Shown here: piece after piece, positions 18,808-27,174 of the stretch
How the letters are laid out: every line of letters begins with the position of its first letter
How positions within the stretch are numbered: the first letter of the stretch is position 1
Source: Trinickia acidisoli
GTDB taxonomy: Bacteria > Pseudomonadota > Gammaproteobacteria > Burkholderiales > Burkholderiaceae
Length of the DNA: 64,000 nucleotides
Assembly: GCF_017315725.1 (NCBI RefSeq)
Contig: NZ_JAFLRG010000001.1
Location: 1,860,001 to 1,924,000, forward strand
Reading direction: 5' to 3'
The notes under the pieces: model-generated
What the model saw: the letters and a program-made list of their open reading frames with translations, nothing else
Databases searched by the model: none
What the model was told of the DNA's origin: nothing
Made by a program: the position numbers and the translations under genes

Positions 18808-19557
18808 ATGAACGGTATCAGACAGATCGCCGCCGCTTTCACGAGCATTGCCGTGCTTTTCGGAGTGAGTGCCTGCGTGGCCCCCTCCGCCGTACCGCGT
18901 CCGCAAGCGAACATTTCCGCTCCGCTTTCCATCGCCGAGGACGGACCATGCTGCGGGCCGATTACGCCTGAAGCCCAGCACGTTCTGGATGTGCTGGATA
19001 GCTCGAACGTGGAGCGGCTGTGGCAGAAAAGTACGCACGTTGCTTGGGATACCGGCGAGCCGGATATGTCGCCGAGCGACGAGGCAGTATTCGCCAGGAT
19101 AGATCGCCGTGACACGCATTGCGCTGCGTTCGCTGCCGCGATGGGGAAGCGGCTCGGCGTGTACATGCTGCGCCCGCCGCGCCACAAGGCCTCGTTTCTG
19201 GCGACGGCGCAAACTGAGTGGTTCGCCAGCGGTGCGGGACGCAATGTCGGCTGGTGGCCGGTCGATGGCCCCGAACAGGCTCAGGCGCTTGCCAATTCCG
19301 GCAGGCTCGTAGTCGTTGCTTATCCGTCTCCCGACCCGCACCGCCCCGGACACATTGCAGTGGTGCGTCCCGACGACAAGCGCACGCTGAAGCAGATTCG
19401 GGAAAGCGGGCCGGAAATCACGCAGGCGGGCGGCCACAATTATTTGGAGACTACGGTCAAGCGTGGGTTTAGCTTCCATCCTGGCGCATGGCCCAACGGC
19501 GTCAAATATTTCGCCCATGATCTTCCAGATCAACTGCCGCCGCAGTCGTCCGATTGA
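18808..19557 (+). CDS. putative lipoprotein, possible NlpC/CHAP-like hydrolase
   Basis: A protein of 249 residues with a hydrophobic leader ending in GVSAC, a fair lipobox, so it is likely anchored in the envelope. The mature part has a cysteine in THCAAFAAAMG (about residue 108) and a histidine in RPGHIAVVRP (about residue 194). That spacing suits a papain-like CHAP or NlpC/P60 amidase, but no close family match is evident to me. I chose ATG 18808 because the leader starts there; a GTG at 18745 is an alternative. Flanking genes give no functional link. Confidence 0.6.
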   Translation: MNGIRQIAAAFTSIAVLFGVSACVAPSAVPRPQANISAPLSIAEDGPCCGPITPEAQHVLDVLDSSNVERLWQKSTHVAWDTGEPDMSPSDEAVFARIDRRDTHCAAFAAAMGKRLGVYMLRPPRHKASFLATAQTEWFASGAGRNVGWWPVDGPEQAQALANSGRLVVVAYPSPDPHRPGHIAVVRPDDKRTLKQIRESGPEITQAGGHNYLETTVKRGFSFHPGAWPNGVKYFAHDLPDQLPPQSSD

Positions 19558-19640
19558 CGAGCGCGAGGATCATTGCGCCGCATTGTGGCTGAGGCTGTGG
19601 CTGCGGCCGATGACCCCAACCCCACGCAGTTGGTGTACTC

Positions 19641-19672
19641 TGAGAGATCATTGACGTAGTTGGGTGAGATCA
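19641..19672. promoter_or_regulatory. repeated operator-like motif upstream of the GntR gene
   Basis: TGAGAGATCA (19641-19650) and GGTGAGATCA (19663-19672) form a near-direct repeat just ahead of the GTG start at 19677. The second 10-mer occurs again exactly at 22400-22409 upstream of the LivJ-like gene, suggesting one regulator for both. Confidence 0.45.
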
Positions 19673-19676
19673 TACC

Positions 19677-20411
19677 GTGACGAAGGCAACGAAGGTTTCC
19701 GGTCGAAGTACGCGTGTCGTTAAATCGGAGAGCCCGAAACCGGAAGGTTTGCAGGGGCAGTCTGCCTATGAAAAATTGCGCGAGGCGATTCTCGACTGCG
19801 ATCTGAAACCTGGCGAATCCGTTTCTCAGCCCGATCTGATGGAGCGATTCGACCTGCGCGCGGCCGCGGTGCGGTATGGGTTGACCCGGCTGGCCCAAGA
19901 GGAATGGGTGAGCGTGCTACCGAAGAAAGGCTGGATCATTGCCCCAATCACGTTGCAGGACGTCGATGAAGTGTTTCGGCTGCGCTTGGAGCTGGAGCCG
20001 GCCTGCGTGCGGTGGGTCGCCGGCCGCATCGACACCAAGCAGCTCGAGGCCATGGAGCGGCTGTGTCGCCAGGCATACGCACCGGGCAACCACAAGAGCG
20101 AAAAGCGCTTTCTGCGTGCGAATCGCGACCTGCACCTCGCGCTCGTGGATGCCGCGGCAAACAAGCGGCTGTCGCGCATCATGCGCGACCTGCACGACGA
20201 AGCGCTGCGTATGTTTCACGTGTGCCTTCGGCTCAGCGACCAAACGACGGTATGGCAGCATCAGCACCACGACCTGATCGAAGCCATCCGGTGCGGCGAC
20301 GGCGTTGCGGCGGAAAAAATCATGCGCGAGCAGATTGACGACGGGCGTCGGTTCGTCATGAACGCATTCATGCGCAGCCCCATTGTCGCGTCTGTCAATC
20401 TGTCGGTCTAA
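19677..20411 (+). CDS. GntR/FCD family transcriptional regulator
   Basis: A 244-residue regulator with an N-terminal winged helix (about residues 28-85: SAYEKLREAILDCDLKPGES) and a C-terminal all-helical FCD ligand domain whose metal-binding histidines appear in RDLHLAL and HQHHDLIEAI. It starts at GTG 19677. Next to it on the opposite strand are an SDR and a beta-hydroxyacid dehydrogenase, then a LivJ-like binding protein gene whose upstream DNA shares the GGTGAGATCA motif. It probably controls this small regulon. FCD regulators usually respond to carboxylic acids or amino acids. Confidence 0.88.
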   Translation: MTKATKVSGRSTRVVKSESPKPEGLQGQSAYEKLREAILDCDLKPGESVSQPDLMERFDLRAAAVRYGLTRLAQEEWVSVLPKKGWIIAPITLQDVDEVFRLRLELEPACVRWVAGRIDTKQLEAMERLCRQAYAPGNHKSEKRFLRANRDLHLALVDAAANKRLSRIMRDLHDEALRMFHVCLRLSDQTTVWQHQHHDLIEAIRCGDGVAAEKIMREQIDDGRRFVMNAFMRSPIVASVNLSV

Positions 20412-20437
20412 AGGCACGGTGATCGCCTTTAGGTGAC

Positions 20438-21202
20438 CTAGGTGAGCGCGAGCGATCCGTTATCGAGCGTGAGGGTCTCGCCGTTTATGAAAGACGCCTC
20501 ATCGCTTGCCAGGAACAGGACGGCCGCTGCCACCTCGTCCGGTTCAGCCAGCCTGCCTTGCGACGCATAGACATCGTCGATCGTGAAGGGGAAGCCCAGG
20601 CGCCCGAACGCCTCGATCTCCGTGAGTCCGTGGGCCGTCCGGATGAATCCGGGGCACACGGCATTGCACCGTAAGCCGTGACTGCGATATTCAACTGCGA
20701 TAGCGCGCGTGAGTTGAACGCACGCGCCCTTGGTCGTGCAGTACGCGGATTCAAGCGGAGATGCCGTCAGACTGGAGACGGACGCCATGTTGACGATGGA
20801 GCCCTTGCCGCGCGCGACCATGCGGGGGATGACCGCGCGCATCGTATGGACCATCGTCATCACGTTGACGAACCACAATTCCTGCCAATCCTCGTCGCCC
20901 GTCGAGACAAAGGGCTTCACCACCACCTTCCCGGCGTTGTTATAGAGTACGTCGGGCTCACCGCCCCAGTGCGCGGCGGATTCGATGGCGCGCACCGTGT
21001 CGGCGCCATCGGTTGCGTTCACGGCAAAGAAGCGCGCCTCGCCGCCGTCGTCGTTGATGGTTTGGGCAACTTGCTCGCCCAATGCGGCGGACCGACCCAG
21101 CACACTCACACGCGCGCCTTCGCGCGCGAATGCCTGTGCCGAGGCCTGTCCGACCCCCGACGTGCCGCCCACCACGATCACATGACGTCCTTCGAATCGC
21201 AT
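20438..21202 (-). CDS. SDR family oxidoreductase
   Basis: A 254-residue short-chain dehydrogenase. The cofactor motif is VVGGTSGVGQASA (near residue 12), the catalytic pair is in YCTTK, and the C-terminus ends with the LTLDNGS variant of the usual VDGG. It lies 11 bases downstream of the beta-hydroxyacid dehydrogenase gene on the same strand, so they form one operon read toward the GntR gene. The substrate is unknown; with the partner gene it may interconvert a hydroxy acid. Confidence 0.88.
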   Translation of the reverse strand: MRFEGRHVIVVGGTSGVGQASAQAFAREGARVSVLGRSAALGEQVAQTINDDGGEARFFAVNATDGADTVRAIESAAHWGGEPDVLYNNAGKVVVKPFVSTGDEDWQELWFVNVMTMVHTMRAVIPRMVARGKGSIVNMASVSSLTASPLESAYCTTKGACVQLTRAIAVEYRSHGLRCNAVCPGFIRTAHGLTEIEAFGRLGFPFTIDDVYASQGRLAEPDEVAAAVLFLASDEASFINGETLTLDNGSLALT

Positions 21203-21213
21203 CTCACTGCCTC

Positions 21214-22137
21214 TTACGCGTTGACTTCATGTGACCGCAAACCGGCGAACTCGAGCGAGAGATTGGCGGCATCCGCCAAATCCCGTCCGCCTCGACCCAT
21301 ACCGCGCAGCATCTGATAGATCTGCAACGCGAGGCCGTTCAGGGGCATCGAGACCTTGTGTTTGCGCGCGAGGTCTTCGCAGAGCCGGAGGTCCTTGTAT
21401 TGCAGATCGACGGAGAATCCCGGCTCGAAGTCGCCGCGCTGGATGCGCGGGGCGAAGTAGTTGAACAGCCAGTAGCTGTTCGCGTCGGTATGGCGGAACG
21501 TCTCGAGCAACGTCTCGGTGCTGATTCCGGCTGCCGTACCGAGCGCGAACGCCTCGGCTGCCACCAGATTGTGAAGCCCGGAGATGTAATTGCTGATCAG
21601 CTTCACGATAGCGCCCGTACCTGCCGGCCCCAGATGCAGGGGATGCTGGCCCAGCAGTCGCATCAAGGGAAGCGCAGCCTCGAACGCCTCTTGCTCGCCG
21701 CCCGCCATGAACGTCACGTTGCCGTTACGTGCGCCGTCCGTGCCTGCGCTTAGCGGTTCCCCGCCACTCACGGGCGCCTCCAGGTACAGCAAGCCCTTTG
21801 CCTGGGTGCTGCGCTCGATTTCCTGTGCGGTCTCGGGATCGATCGTACTCAGATCGAGAATGACCGAACCTTCCCGGGCACTGGCCACGATGCCGCCTGC
21901 GCCCAGGTGCGCTTCCCGAGCCGCAGTCGGCTCGGGCAACGAGACGAGGATGTAGTCGGCGTTGCGCACCGCTTCGTCGATCGAGTGAGCCGGGCGGGCA
22001 CCCAACTGCGCGACAAAAGCGAGGCGGGCGGGGTCCCGATCGAATACGGTCAGCACCACACCCGCGGCAGCTAGGTGCTGGGCATAGATCGAGCCGATTG
22101 CTCCGACTCCGATTTGTGCAACGTTCTTACCCTTCAT
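21214..22137 (-). CDS. NAD(P)-dependent beta-hydroxyacid dehydrogenase family protein
   Basis: A 307-residue protein of the 3-hydroxyisobutyrate/6-phosphogluconate dehydrogenase family. The nucleotide motif GVGAIGSIYAQHLAAAG is at about residues 7-23, the substrate region EAPVSGGEPLSAGT is conserved, and the catalytic lysine lies in GTGAIVKLISNYISG. It is the first gene of a two-gene operon with the SDR and faces the LivJ-like gene across a 418-base AT-rich regulatory region. The exact hydroxy-acid substrate cannot be deduced. Confidence 0.88.
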   Translation of the reverse strand: MKGKNVAQIGVGAIGSIYAQHLAAAGVVLTVFDRDPARLAFVAQLGARPAHSIDEAVRNADYILVSLPEPTAAREAHLGAGGIVASAREGSVILDLSTIDPETAQEIERSTQAKGLLYLEAPVSGGEPLSAGTDGARNGNVTFMAGGEQEAFEAALPLMRLLGQHPLHLGPAGTGAIVKLISNYISGLHNLVAAEAFALGTAAGISTETLLETFRHTDANSYWLFNYFAPRIQRGDFEPGFSVDLQYKDLRLCEDLARKHKVSMPLNGLALQIYQMLRGMGRGGRDLADAANLSLEFAGLRSHEVNA

Positions 22138-22240
22138 TTCGTTCTCCTTGATTGATTTCGCTTGGAAGCAGGCTCTCCCTCACAGCAAAAAGTATAGGTT
22201 CCAAAAAACGCTAAGGTCGATCATGGTATACTCTAGTAAT

Positions 22241-22264
22241 ATCTTATATATTGAGTTATAAGAT
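22241..22264. promoter_or_regulatory. inverted repeat ATCTTATA-N8-TATAAGAT
   Basis: Perfect 8-base arms at 22241-22248 and 22257-22264 in the divergent region, a candidate regulator site. Confidence 0.45.
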
Positions 22265-22380
22265 CTTACAGAATTTTGAGATGCTCTGCGAAATTACAAG
22301 GAAATTTGGCCAATGCATGCGAACTATCACCATCGTCGAATGATGAGTTCGACACGGTCAGATATCTACTTTTTTGTTGA

Positions 22381-22411
22381 TGTGATCTTATAGTTCATAG
22401 GTGAGATCACA
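22381..22411. promoter_or_regulatory. inverted repeat TGTGATCT-N15-AGATCACA
   Basis: Perfect 8-base arms at 22381-22388 and 22404-22411. The right arm includes the GGTGAGATCA word that also lies at the GntR promoter (19663-19672), so it is a plausible binding site for that regulator. Confidence 0.5.
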
Positions 22412-22555
22412 CATTTCGCCGCTGCCCGGAGCCCACGGAGACCCGCAAGGCACCGTGTCGTACGACATGGATCGCGAGGTGTGCAGCATGAACGTTGAGT
22501 GAATCAGAACGATTCAACCGGGCTATGCCCGGCAATCTAATCAAGGAGACGACAA

Positions 22556-23737
22556 GTGAAATATGCCACTCGCAAACACCCTCTTTTCGCGGGACTCATA
22601 GGCGCGCTGTTGTGCAGCGTCATCGTCGGAAGTCATGCGCAAACACCGCCGGCGAGCCCCGCTGTGAGGGGAGCAAGAACGGTGACGATAGGTAACGCCG
22701 GACCGTTGACGGGCGGACTGGCGCATTTTGGCAAGGACGACGAAAACGGCGCGCTTCTGGCCATCGAGGAGATCAACAAGACTGGATTGACCATAGGCGG
22801 TCAGCGCATCACGCTAGTGTTGGATTCCCAGGACGATGCGGGTGATCCGAAAACCGGCACCGAGGTGGCCCAGCGGCTCGTCGATGACGGTGTAGTCGCC
22901 GTGGTGGGACACTTCAATTCCGGCGTCTCCATTCCTGCCTCGCGAATCTACAGTGAAGCCGGCGTTGCTCAGATTTCGCCGTCGTCGACCAATCCCGACT
23001 ATACGTTGCAGGGATTCAAAACAACCTTCCGCCTCGTGGCAACCGATGCCGCGCAGAGTCCCGCGCTTGCCGCCTATGCGGTCAAGCGTATGGGCATCAA
23101 ACGCGTGGCTGTCGTGGACGATGCTACGCAGGCCGGCAAGGGGCAGGCAGACGAATTCGAGAAGACGGCAAGGGCCGATGGCGTAGCCATCGTGGCACGG
23201 GAGGCCACGGCTGCCACGTCCACCGATTTCAAAGCCATTCTCACCAAGATCAAGGCTTCGCGGCCTGACGCCATTTACTTCGGCGGCATGGACCAGGGCG
23301 CCGGTCCGTTTGCGAAGCAGGCCTCGGAATTGGGCCTTACCGCCAAAATTCTCGGACCCGACGGGATCTGTACCGAACAGTTAGCCGAACTCGCGGGAGA
23401 AGCTGCGCGGAACGTAACGTGCTCGGAAGCCGGTATGCCGCTCTCAAAAATGAGTCAGGGCGCAGCCTTCAACGCGAAGTATCAAGCGCGCTTCGGTCAG
23501 CCCGTGGTCCTCTATGCGCCATTCACGTACGACGCCGTGCATATCATCGTGGAGGCCATGAAGCACGCGAATTCGCTGGACCCGGCGAAGATACTCGCCG
23601 CCATTCACAACACGGACTATGTCGGTGTGACGGGGCACGTCGTGTTCGATGCGAAGGGGGATATCAAAGAACCGACCATCTCCATCTTCGATTTCGAACA
23701 CAGCAAGAAAACCCTATTGGATGTCGTCAAGCTTTAA
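22556..23737 (+). CDS. branched-chain amino acid ABC transporter substrate-binding protein (LivJ-like)
   Basis: A 393-residue periplasmic binding protein of the LivJ family. It starts at GTG 22556 after AAGGAG, has a signal peptide with probable cleavage after SHA (residue 28), and then the typical VTIGNAGPLTGGLAHFGKDD ligand-domain start. It would bind an amino acid or amide and deliver it to a LivHMGF complex. No permease or ATPase genes are present here: the start of livH appears at 25023 but is truncated, so the transporter set has probably been lost. The alanine-racemase-like gene follows. Confidence 0.9.
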   Translation: MKYATRKHPLFAGLIGALLCSVIVGSHAQTPPASPAVRGARTVTIGNAGPLTGGLAHFGKDDENGALLAIEEINKTGLTIGGQRITLVLDSQDDAGDPKTGTEVAQRLVDDGVVAVVGHFNSGVSIPASRIYSEAGVAQISPSSTNPDYTLQGFKTTFRLVATDAAQSPALAAYAVKRMGIKRVAVVDDATQAGKGQADEFEKTARADGVAIVAREATAATSTDFKAILTKIKASRPDAIYFGGMDQGAGPFAKQASELGLTAKILGPDGICTEQLAELAGEAARNVTCSEAGMPLSKMSQGAAFNAKYQARFGQPVVLYAPFTYDAVHIIVEAMKHANSLDPAKILAAIHNTDYVGVTGHVVFDAKGDIKEPTISIFDFEHSKKTLLDVVKL

Positions 23738-23833
23738 GGCAATCGCGTTGCTTGGGGCGTGTGGATGCACGGTACCTGAGTCGCAACGTCCCGACCTAAC
23801 CCGCCCCTGAAGCGAAACTGCGAGGAGATCCGC

Positions 23834-25021
23834 ATGGCCGCCGCACCACGCGCCGCTGAAATATCGATTGAATACTCGCACTCCACGGCTGCACCGGAGC
23901 GCACTTGCCCGGCATGGGCGGAGATCGACCTCGATGCGCTAGCCCGCAACTACGACCGCTTGAAAGGGTTGGTCGGAGCCGACCGACAAATCATCGTGCC
24001 GGTCAAGGCGAACGGATACGGTCACGGTGCGACCGCTGTCGCGCAATGTTTGGCAGGACGCGGCGCCTATGCCGTTGAGACGGCGTCGCTGACCGAGGCG
24101 CTGGCAATCCGCGAATCGGGAAATCCCGTGAGAATCGTCGCCTATCCGGGAAACCTCGCAGCCGACGTGCGCACCCTCCTGCGGAACGACATCACACCCA
24201 CGGTGGTGGATCTGCTCGGTGCACAGATCGTATCGAGGGCGGCGCTGCGATCGACTGCAATACATGTGAAGGTCGACGCGGGGCTAGGGCGGCTAGGTTT
24301 GCCGCTCGATCTAGCCGAAGACATCATCATGAAAATGAGTGCGCTGCCCAACGTGACAATCGAGGGTCTCTACACGCACGTGCCTTTTTCCGACATGGGC
24401 CACGCGGTCTGGGCGGAATCTCGCGTCCGTGCGTTTGAAGCGCTGGTTCAAAGGCTCCTGCGACGTGGCCTGAAATTGCATGTCACGCAGGCACGAGCGA
24501 GCTCTCACGTGGTGGCGAACATCGGCGACAGTCTGACCGCGGTGTGCGCGGGCCACTTCCTATACGGCTTGCGGCCTTTCTCGTCCCACGAGACGATCGA
24601 TTTCCCCGCGGAATCCGTCCTGCGCGCGATAAGAGCTCGCCTTATCCAAGTGCGGTCGACGGCAAGTGACGAAACACGGCGCGATGGCAATCCGTATGGG
24701 GGCAATTATCAGGGCGTCGGGCGAACCGGCGTCCTTCAGATTGGGCGAGCCAATGGCATCCGGCGCCCAATCCGGGACGAAGTCGCCCACGTTCTCGTTG
24801 CTGGCCGCTTCGCACGCATTATCTCGGTCAGCTTGGAATATACCGTCATTGATCTGACAGGCCATCCGGACGTTTCGCCGGGAGATGTCGCAACGTTGCT
24901 GGGCGAAGATAGCGGAGCCGCGCTTCATCTCGAGCGCGTGGCAAAGCATGAGGAGGGCTCGCCACTAGATTTCTGTATCGGGTTGCGCGACCTCGAGTTC
25001 TGGTATCGGGGAGGCAAGTGA
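23834..25021 (+). CDS. alanine racemase family PLP protein, altered motif
   Basis: A 395-residue fold-type III PLP enzyme. The PLP lysine is in VPVKANGYGHG (about residue 59) and a tyrosine in PYGGNY fits the second catalytic residue. However, the usual GYADGYPR motif reads GRANGIRR, so the tyrosine there is lost, and the N-terminus has about 25 extra residues. It may be a racemase for another amino acid or a non-racemising relative. Placed between a LivJ-like gene and a truncated livH, it probably acted on the transported amino acid. Length is slightly above the family norm. Confidence 0.8.
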   Translation: MAAAPRAAEISIEYSHSTAAPERTCPAWAEIDLDALARNYDRLKGLVGADRQIIVPVKANGYGHGATAVAQCLAGRGAYAVETASLTEALAIRESGNPVRIVAYPGNLAADVRTLLRNDITPTVVDLLGAQIVSRAALRSTAIHVKVDAGLGRLGLPLDLAEDIIMKMSALPNVTIEGLYTHVPFSDMGHAVWAESRVRAFEALVQRLLRRGLKLHVTQARASSHVVANIGDSLTAVCAGHFLYGLRPFSSHETIDFPAESVLRAIRARLIQVRSTASDETRRDGNPYGGNYQGVGRTGVLQIGRANGIRRPIRDEVAHVLVAGRFARIISVSLEYTVIDLTGHPDVSPGDVATLLGEDSGAALHLERVAKHEEGSPLDFCIGLRDLEFWYRGGK

Positions 25022-25022
25022 T

Positions 25023-25147
25023 ATGGACATTCTCATTCAGCAGACTTTCAGGTGCTGCGTGGGATCGGCAGTCTCGACGATCCGAAGGCGCAGGCTGCAT
25101 ATCTGGGTGAATGGCCGCGTTGCGCCCCCTCCGTCAGCGAAGCTTAG
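25023..25147 (+). pseudogene. livH start fused to an FAD-linked oxidase fragment
   Basis: An ideal ribosome site (GGGGAGG, 25008-25014) precedes ATG 25023, and the first codons read MDILIQQTF, like the start of LivH permeases. After about nine codons similarity ends. From 25043 another frame reads FQVLRGIGSLDDPKAQAAYL then GEW, resembling the N-terminal segment of FAD-linked oxidases of the D-2-hydroxyacid type, and stops at 25147. A deletion joined the two and removed livHMGF and most of the oxidase gene. Confidence 0.55.
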
Positions 25148-25320
25148 CTTTTACGATGCTCCGTTTCGCCCGCGACATTGACGGGCCGAACGATACAATC
25201 AGCGATCTCATCGAGTTCGTCCAACGCGCGAGCATGCCGAGTGCCCCAGTCGCACAGTGCCAACATGATGGGCTCCAGACTCACACCGAGCGCAGTGGCG
25301 GAATAGTCGACGCGTGGGGA
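25144..25320 (-). pseudogene. C-terminal fragment of an HxlR family regulator
   Basis: Minus-strand frame reading PRVDYSATALGVSLEPIMLA then LCDWGTRHARAL, which is the end of the winged helix and last helix of HxlR regulators, followed by a natural-looking tail and TAA at 25144-25146. The N-terminal DNA-binding helices are missing. Confidence 0.65.
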
Positions 25321-25325
25321 TATTC

Positions 25326-25582
25326 GATAATGCGGTGGCGTTGATGGTACAGGGGTTGACGGCTCTTCACGCCGTGAGGCGGACCGATCCGGCGGGTAAG
25401 ACTGCGCTGGTGCTTGCCGCCGCGGGGGGCGTCGGTTCTTTTCTCGTTCAACTGGTAATGCGCTGATCGGTGGGCGGTATTCTCTCGGCGAGGTTTCGGC
25501 GGCGCACCGTGCGATCGGGGCGCGCGAAACCCTTGGAAAGGTTGTCCTACCGCCGTGCCCCAGAGGCTATTGCACACCGTAG
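25326..25582 (+). pseudogene. quinone oxidoreductase (MDR) remnant
   Basis: Two pieces of a zinc-type/quinone oxidoreductase. The first (25326-25466) encodes VQGLTALHAVRRT and LVLAAAGGVGSFLVQLV, the cofactor-binding start. The second, in another frame (25463-25582), encodes IGGRYSLGEVSAAHRAIGAR and ETLGKVVL, the C-terminus. About 130 residues between them and the N-terminal domain are gone. HxlR regulators and such reductases are often divergent neighbours, so with the fragment above this is likely a former pair. Confidence 0.65.
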
Positions 25583-26796
25583 ACAGCCTTTCGCACGCTA
25601 TCTGGGAAGTCTCCGACAGTTCCTGCCACGGCGGTATTCGTCAGTACGACAACCGACAGTTTCGCTAGCGGATCGACCCAGAAGTGGGTGCCGTACACGC
25701 CTCCCCATTGCCATGTACCCGCATTGGACGGCGAGTGCGCTGCGTTGGGATCCCGCAGCACTGCGACGCCCAGGCCCCAGCCAACTCCCGGACCGGCCAG
25801 CGGTACGGCAAGGTCGCCGATCGCGTTGCTCGTCAGTGCACGTGCCGTCTCCCGTCGCAACACCGGGTCGCCGCCGTTGCGAATCGCTTCGAGCAGGACC
25901 AGGTAGTCGCTTGCAGTGCCTGTCATGCCGGCGCCGCCGGATGGGAATGCGTGCTTGTCGAATGCACGTTCGGGTGAGTACACGATAGCGCTGTTACCGA
26001 ATGGCAATGCATAGCGTTTGGTCATCCGGATAGGCGGATTGCCGTCGGCATACGGGGTAGCGACACGGGAAGCGTCATCGACTACGAACGCGGTGTCGCG
26101 CATTTTCAATGGCCCCGTAACCGTGCGATCGACAACCTCGGGCAGGTTTGCACCTCCCGCCTTGGCTATGATCGCGCCGAGCACGTCCATGGACAGCGAG
26201 TACTGCCAATGTGTGCCGGGTGCAGACAGCAAGGGGGCTTGAGCGAGGCGGCGTAGGTTGGCGTCGAGCGATATGCCTGAACTGTCGAGCCCGTCTGAGA
26301 TATGCAGTCGGTGGTAGGGGCCATTGGCGGATTCCAAAAAGCCATAGTTGAGCCCCGAGGTGTGTGTCATCAATTCACGCACGGTGATGGCCGGCGAAAC
26401 GCCGTCCGCCAATTTGGGCCGAAAATACGGTAGCCAGCGAGTGACCGGATCGTCCAGCGACAAACGGCCGGCCTCCACGAGCGCCAACGCAGCGACGGAT
26501 ACGATGAGCTTGGTCATCGATGCGAGCCGGAACTGCGTATCCTCCCGCACAGGAATACCGGCCTCGCGATCGGCAAAACCCACTGCCCGTTGGTATATCA
26601 GCCTGCCGCCGCGCGCAACGAATGCCACCGCACCGACGATTTGCTGTTCAGCTATCGCTTGATCCATCACCAGGTCCAACCTGGCACGCAGCGCCGTATC
26701 GTTATCGACATCGGCGCTAGCGACGTTCGGAAGCCATGTCAGCGGAGAGAGAAGGCCGAGCCGGCCCAAGATGGAGACGAATGCTCTTCTTTTCAT
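25567..26796 (-). CDS. serine hydrolase, class C beta-lactamase family
   Basis: A 409-residue protein with a leader (LGRLGLLSPLTWLPNVASA) suggesting export. The catalytic Ser-x-x-Lys is SMTK at residues 93-96 and the second motif is Tyr-Ser in YSLSMD (about residue 204). These features define the AmpC/EstB-like family (beta-lactamases, esterases, D-aminopeptidases). Similarity to true AmpC is not close, so an esterase or peptidase role is at least as likely as resistance. The last bases overlap the end of the quinone oxidoreductase remnant. Confidence 0.88.
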   Translation of the reverse strand: MKRRAFVSILGRLGLLSPLTWLPNVASADVDNDTALRARLDLVMDQAIAEQQIVGAVAFVARGGRLIYQRAVGFADREAGIPVREDTQFRLASMTKLIVSVAALALVEAGRLSLDDPVTRWLPYFRPKLADGVSPAITVRELMTHTSGLNYGFLESANGPYHRLHISDGLDSSGISLDANLRRLAQAPLLSAPGTHWQYSLSMDVLGAIIAKAGGANLPEVVDRTVTGPLKMRDTAFVVDDASRVATPYADGNPPIRMTKRYALPFGNSAIVYSPERAFDKHAFPSGGAGMTGTASDYLVLLEAIRNGGDPVLRRETARALTSNAIGDLAVPLAGPGVGWGLGVAVLRDPNAAHSPSNAGTWQWGGVYGTHFWVDPLAKLSVVVLTNTAVAGTVGDFPDSVRKAVYGVQ

Positions 26797-27174
26797 GTCC
26801 GATTCTCTGTCTAAAAGTGAGGCTTGGAATACGTGATGACCGGGACAACGTCCAAGCCTTTGTATCCGATTAAATTCGGGTTGAGGAAGTCGGTTTCTAT
26901 TCTGGGATACAGCATAGAAAGTGATAAAGCAGGCAATCTTTCTTAGTGTGCTGAATGGAGTTCAGCAATGGGCGCTGAACGGGCCGACCTAGCGCATAGC
27001 CTTTGGTCGATTGCACGGGACGGTAGCCGTCCGTTGCGAAGGATCATCTTCAAAGCGGCACGTTCGAACAGGCGATCGGACACGCTATATTCTTGGCAGA
27101 ACCCGTTCACGGCCCCTGTTGCTCGGCGACGATTGGCGCGATCAACAGATTTCATAGGACGATCGCGACCGCGT
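26797..27174. other. 378-base intergenic region
   Basis: Divergent region between the serine hydrolase (minus) and the NTF2-like gene (plus). A short inverted repeat GCTGAA-N5-TTCAGC lies at 26950-26966. Open frames within it do not resemble known proteins. Confidence 0.35.

Larger units (their letters stand above)
22138..22555. other. 418-base AT-rich divergent regulatory region
   Basis: It separates the dehydrogenase operon (minus) from the LivJ-like gene (plus). It is clearly richer in A and T than its surroundings and contains two perfect inverted repeats, listed separately, and a small hairpin (CCGGGC-TAT-GCCCGG, 22518-22532) just before the ribosome site. No gene is seen. Confidence 0.5.

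Noticed and set aside
25567..26796. Calling the serine hydrolase a resistance beta-lactamase
   Set aside because: The SMTK and YS motifs are shared by esterases and peptidases of the same fold and nothing in the context points to antibiotic resistance.
26968..27174. N-terminal extension of the NTF2-like protein
   Set aside because: It is basic and unlike the family, which fits the start at 27175.
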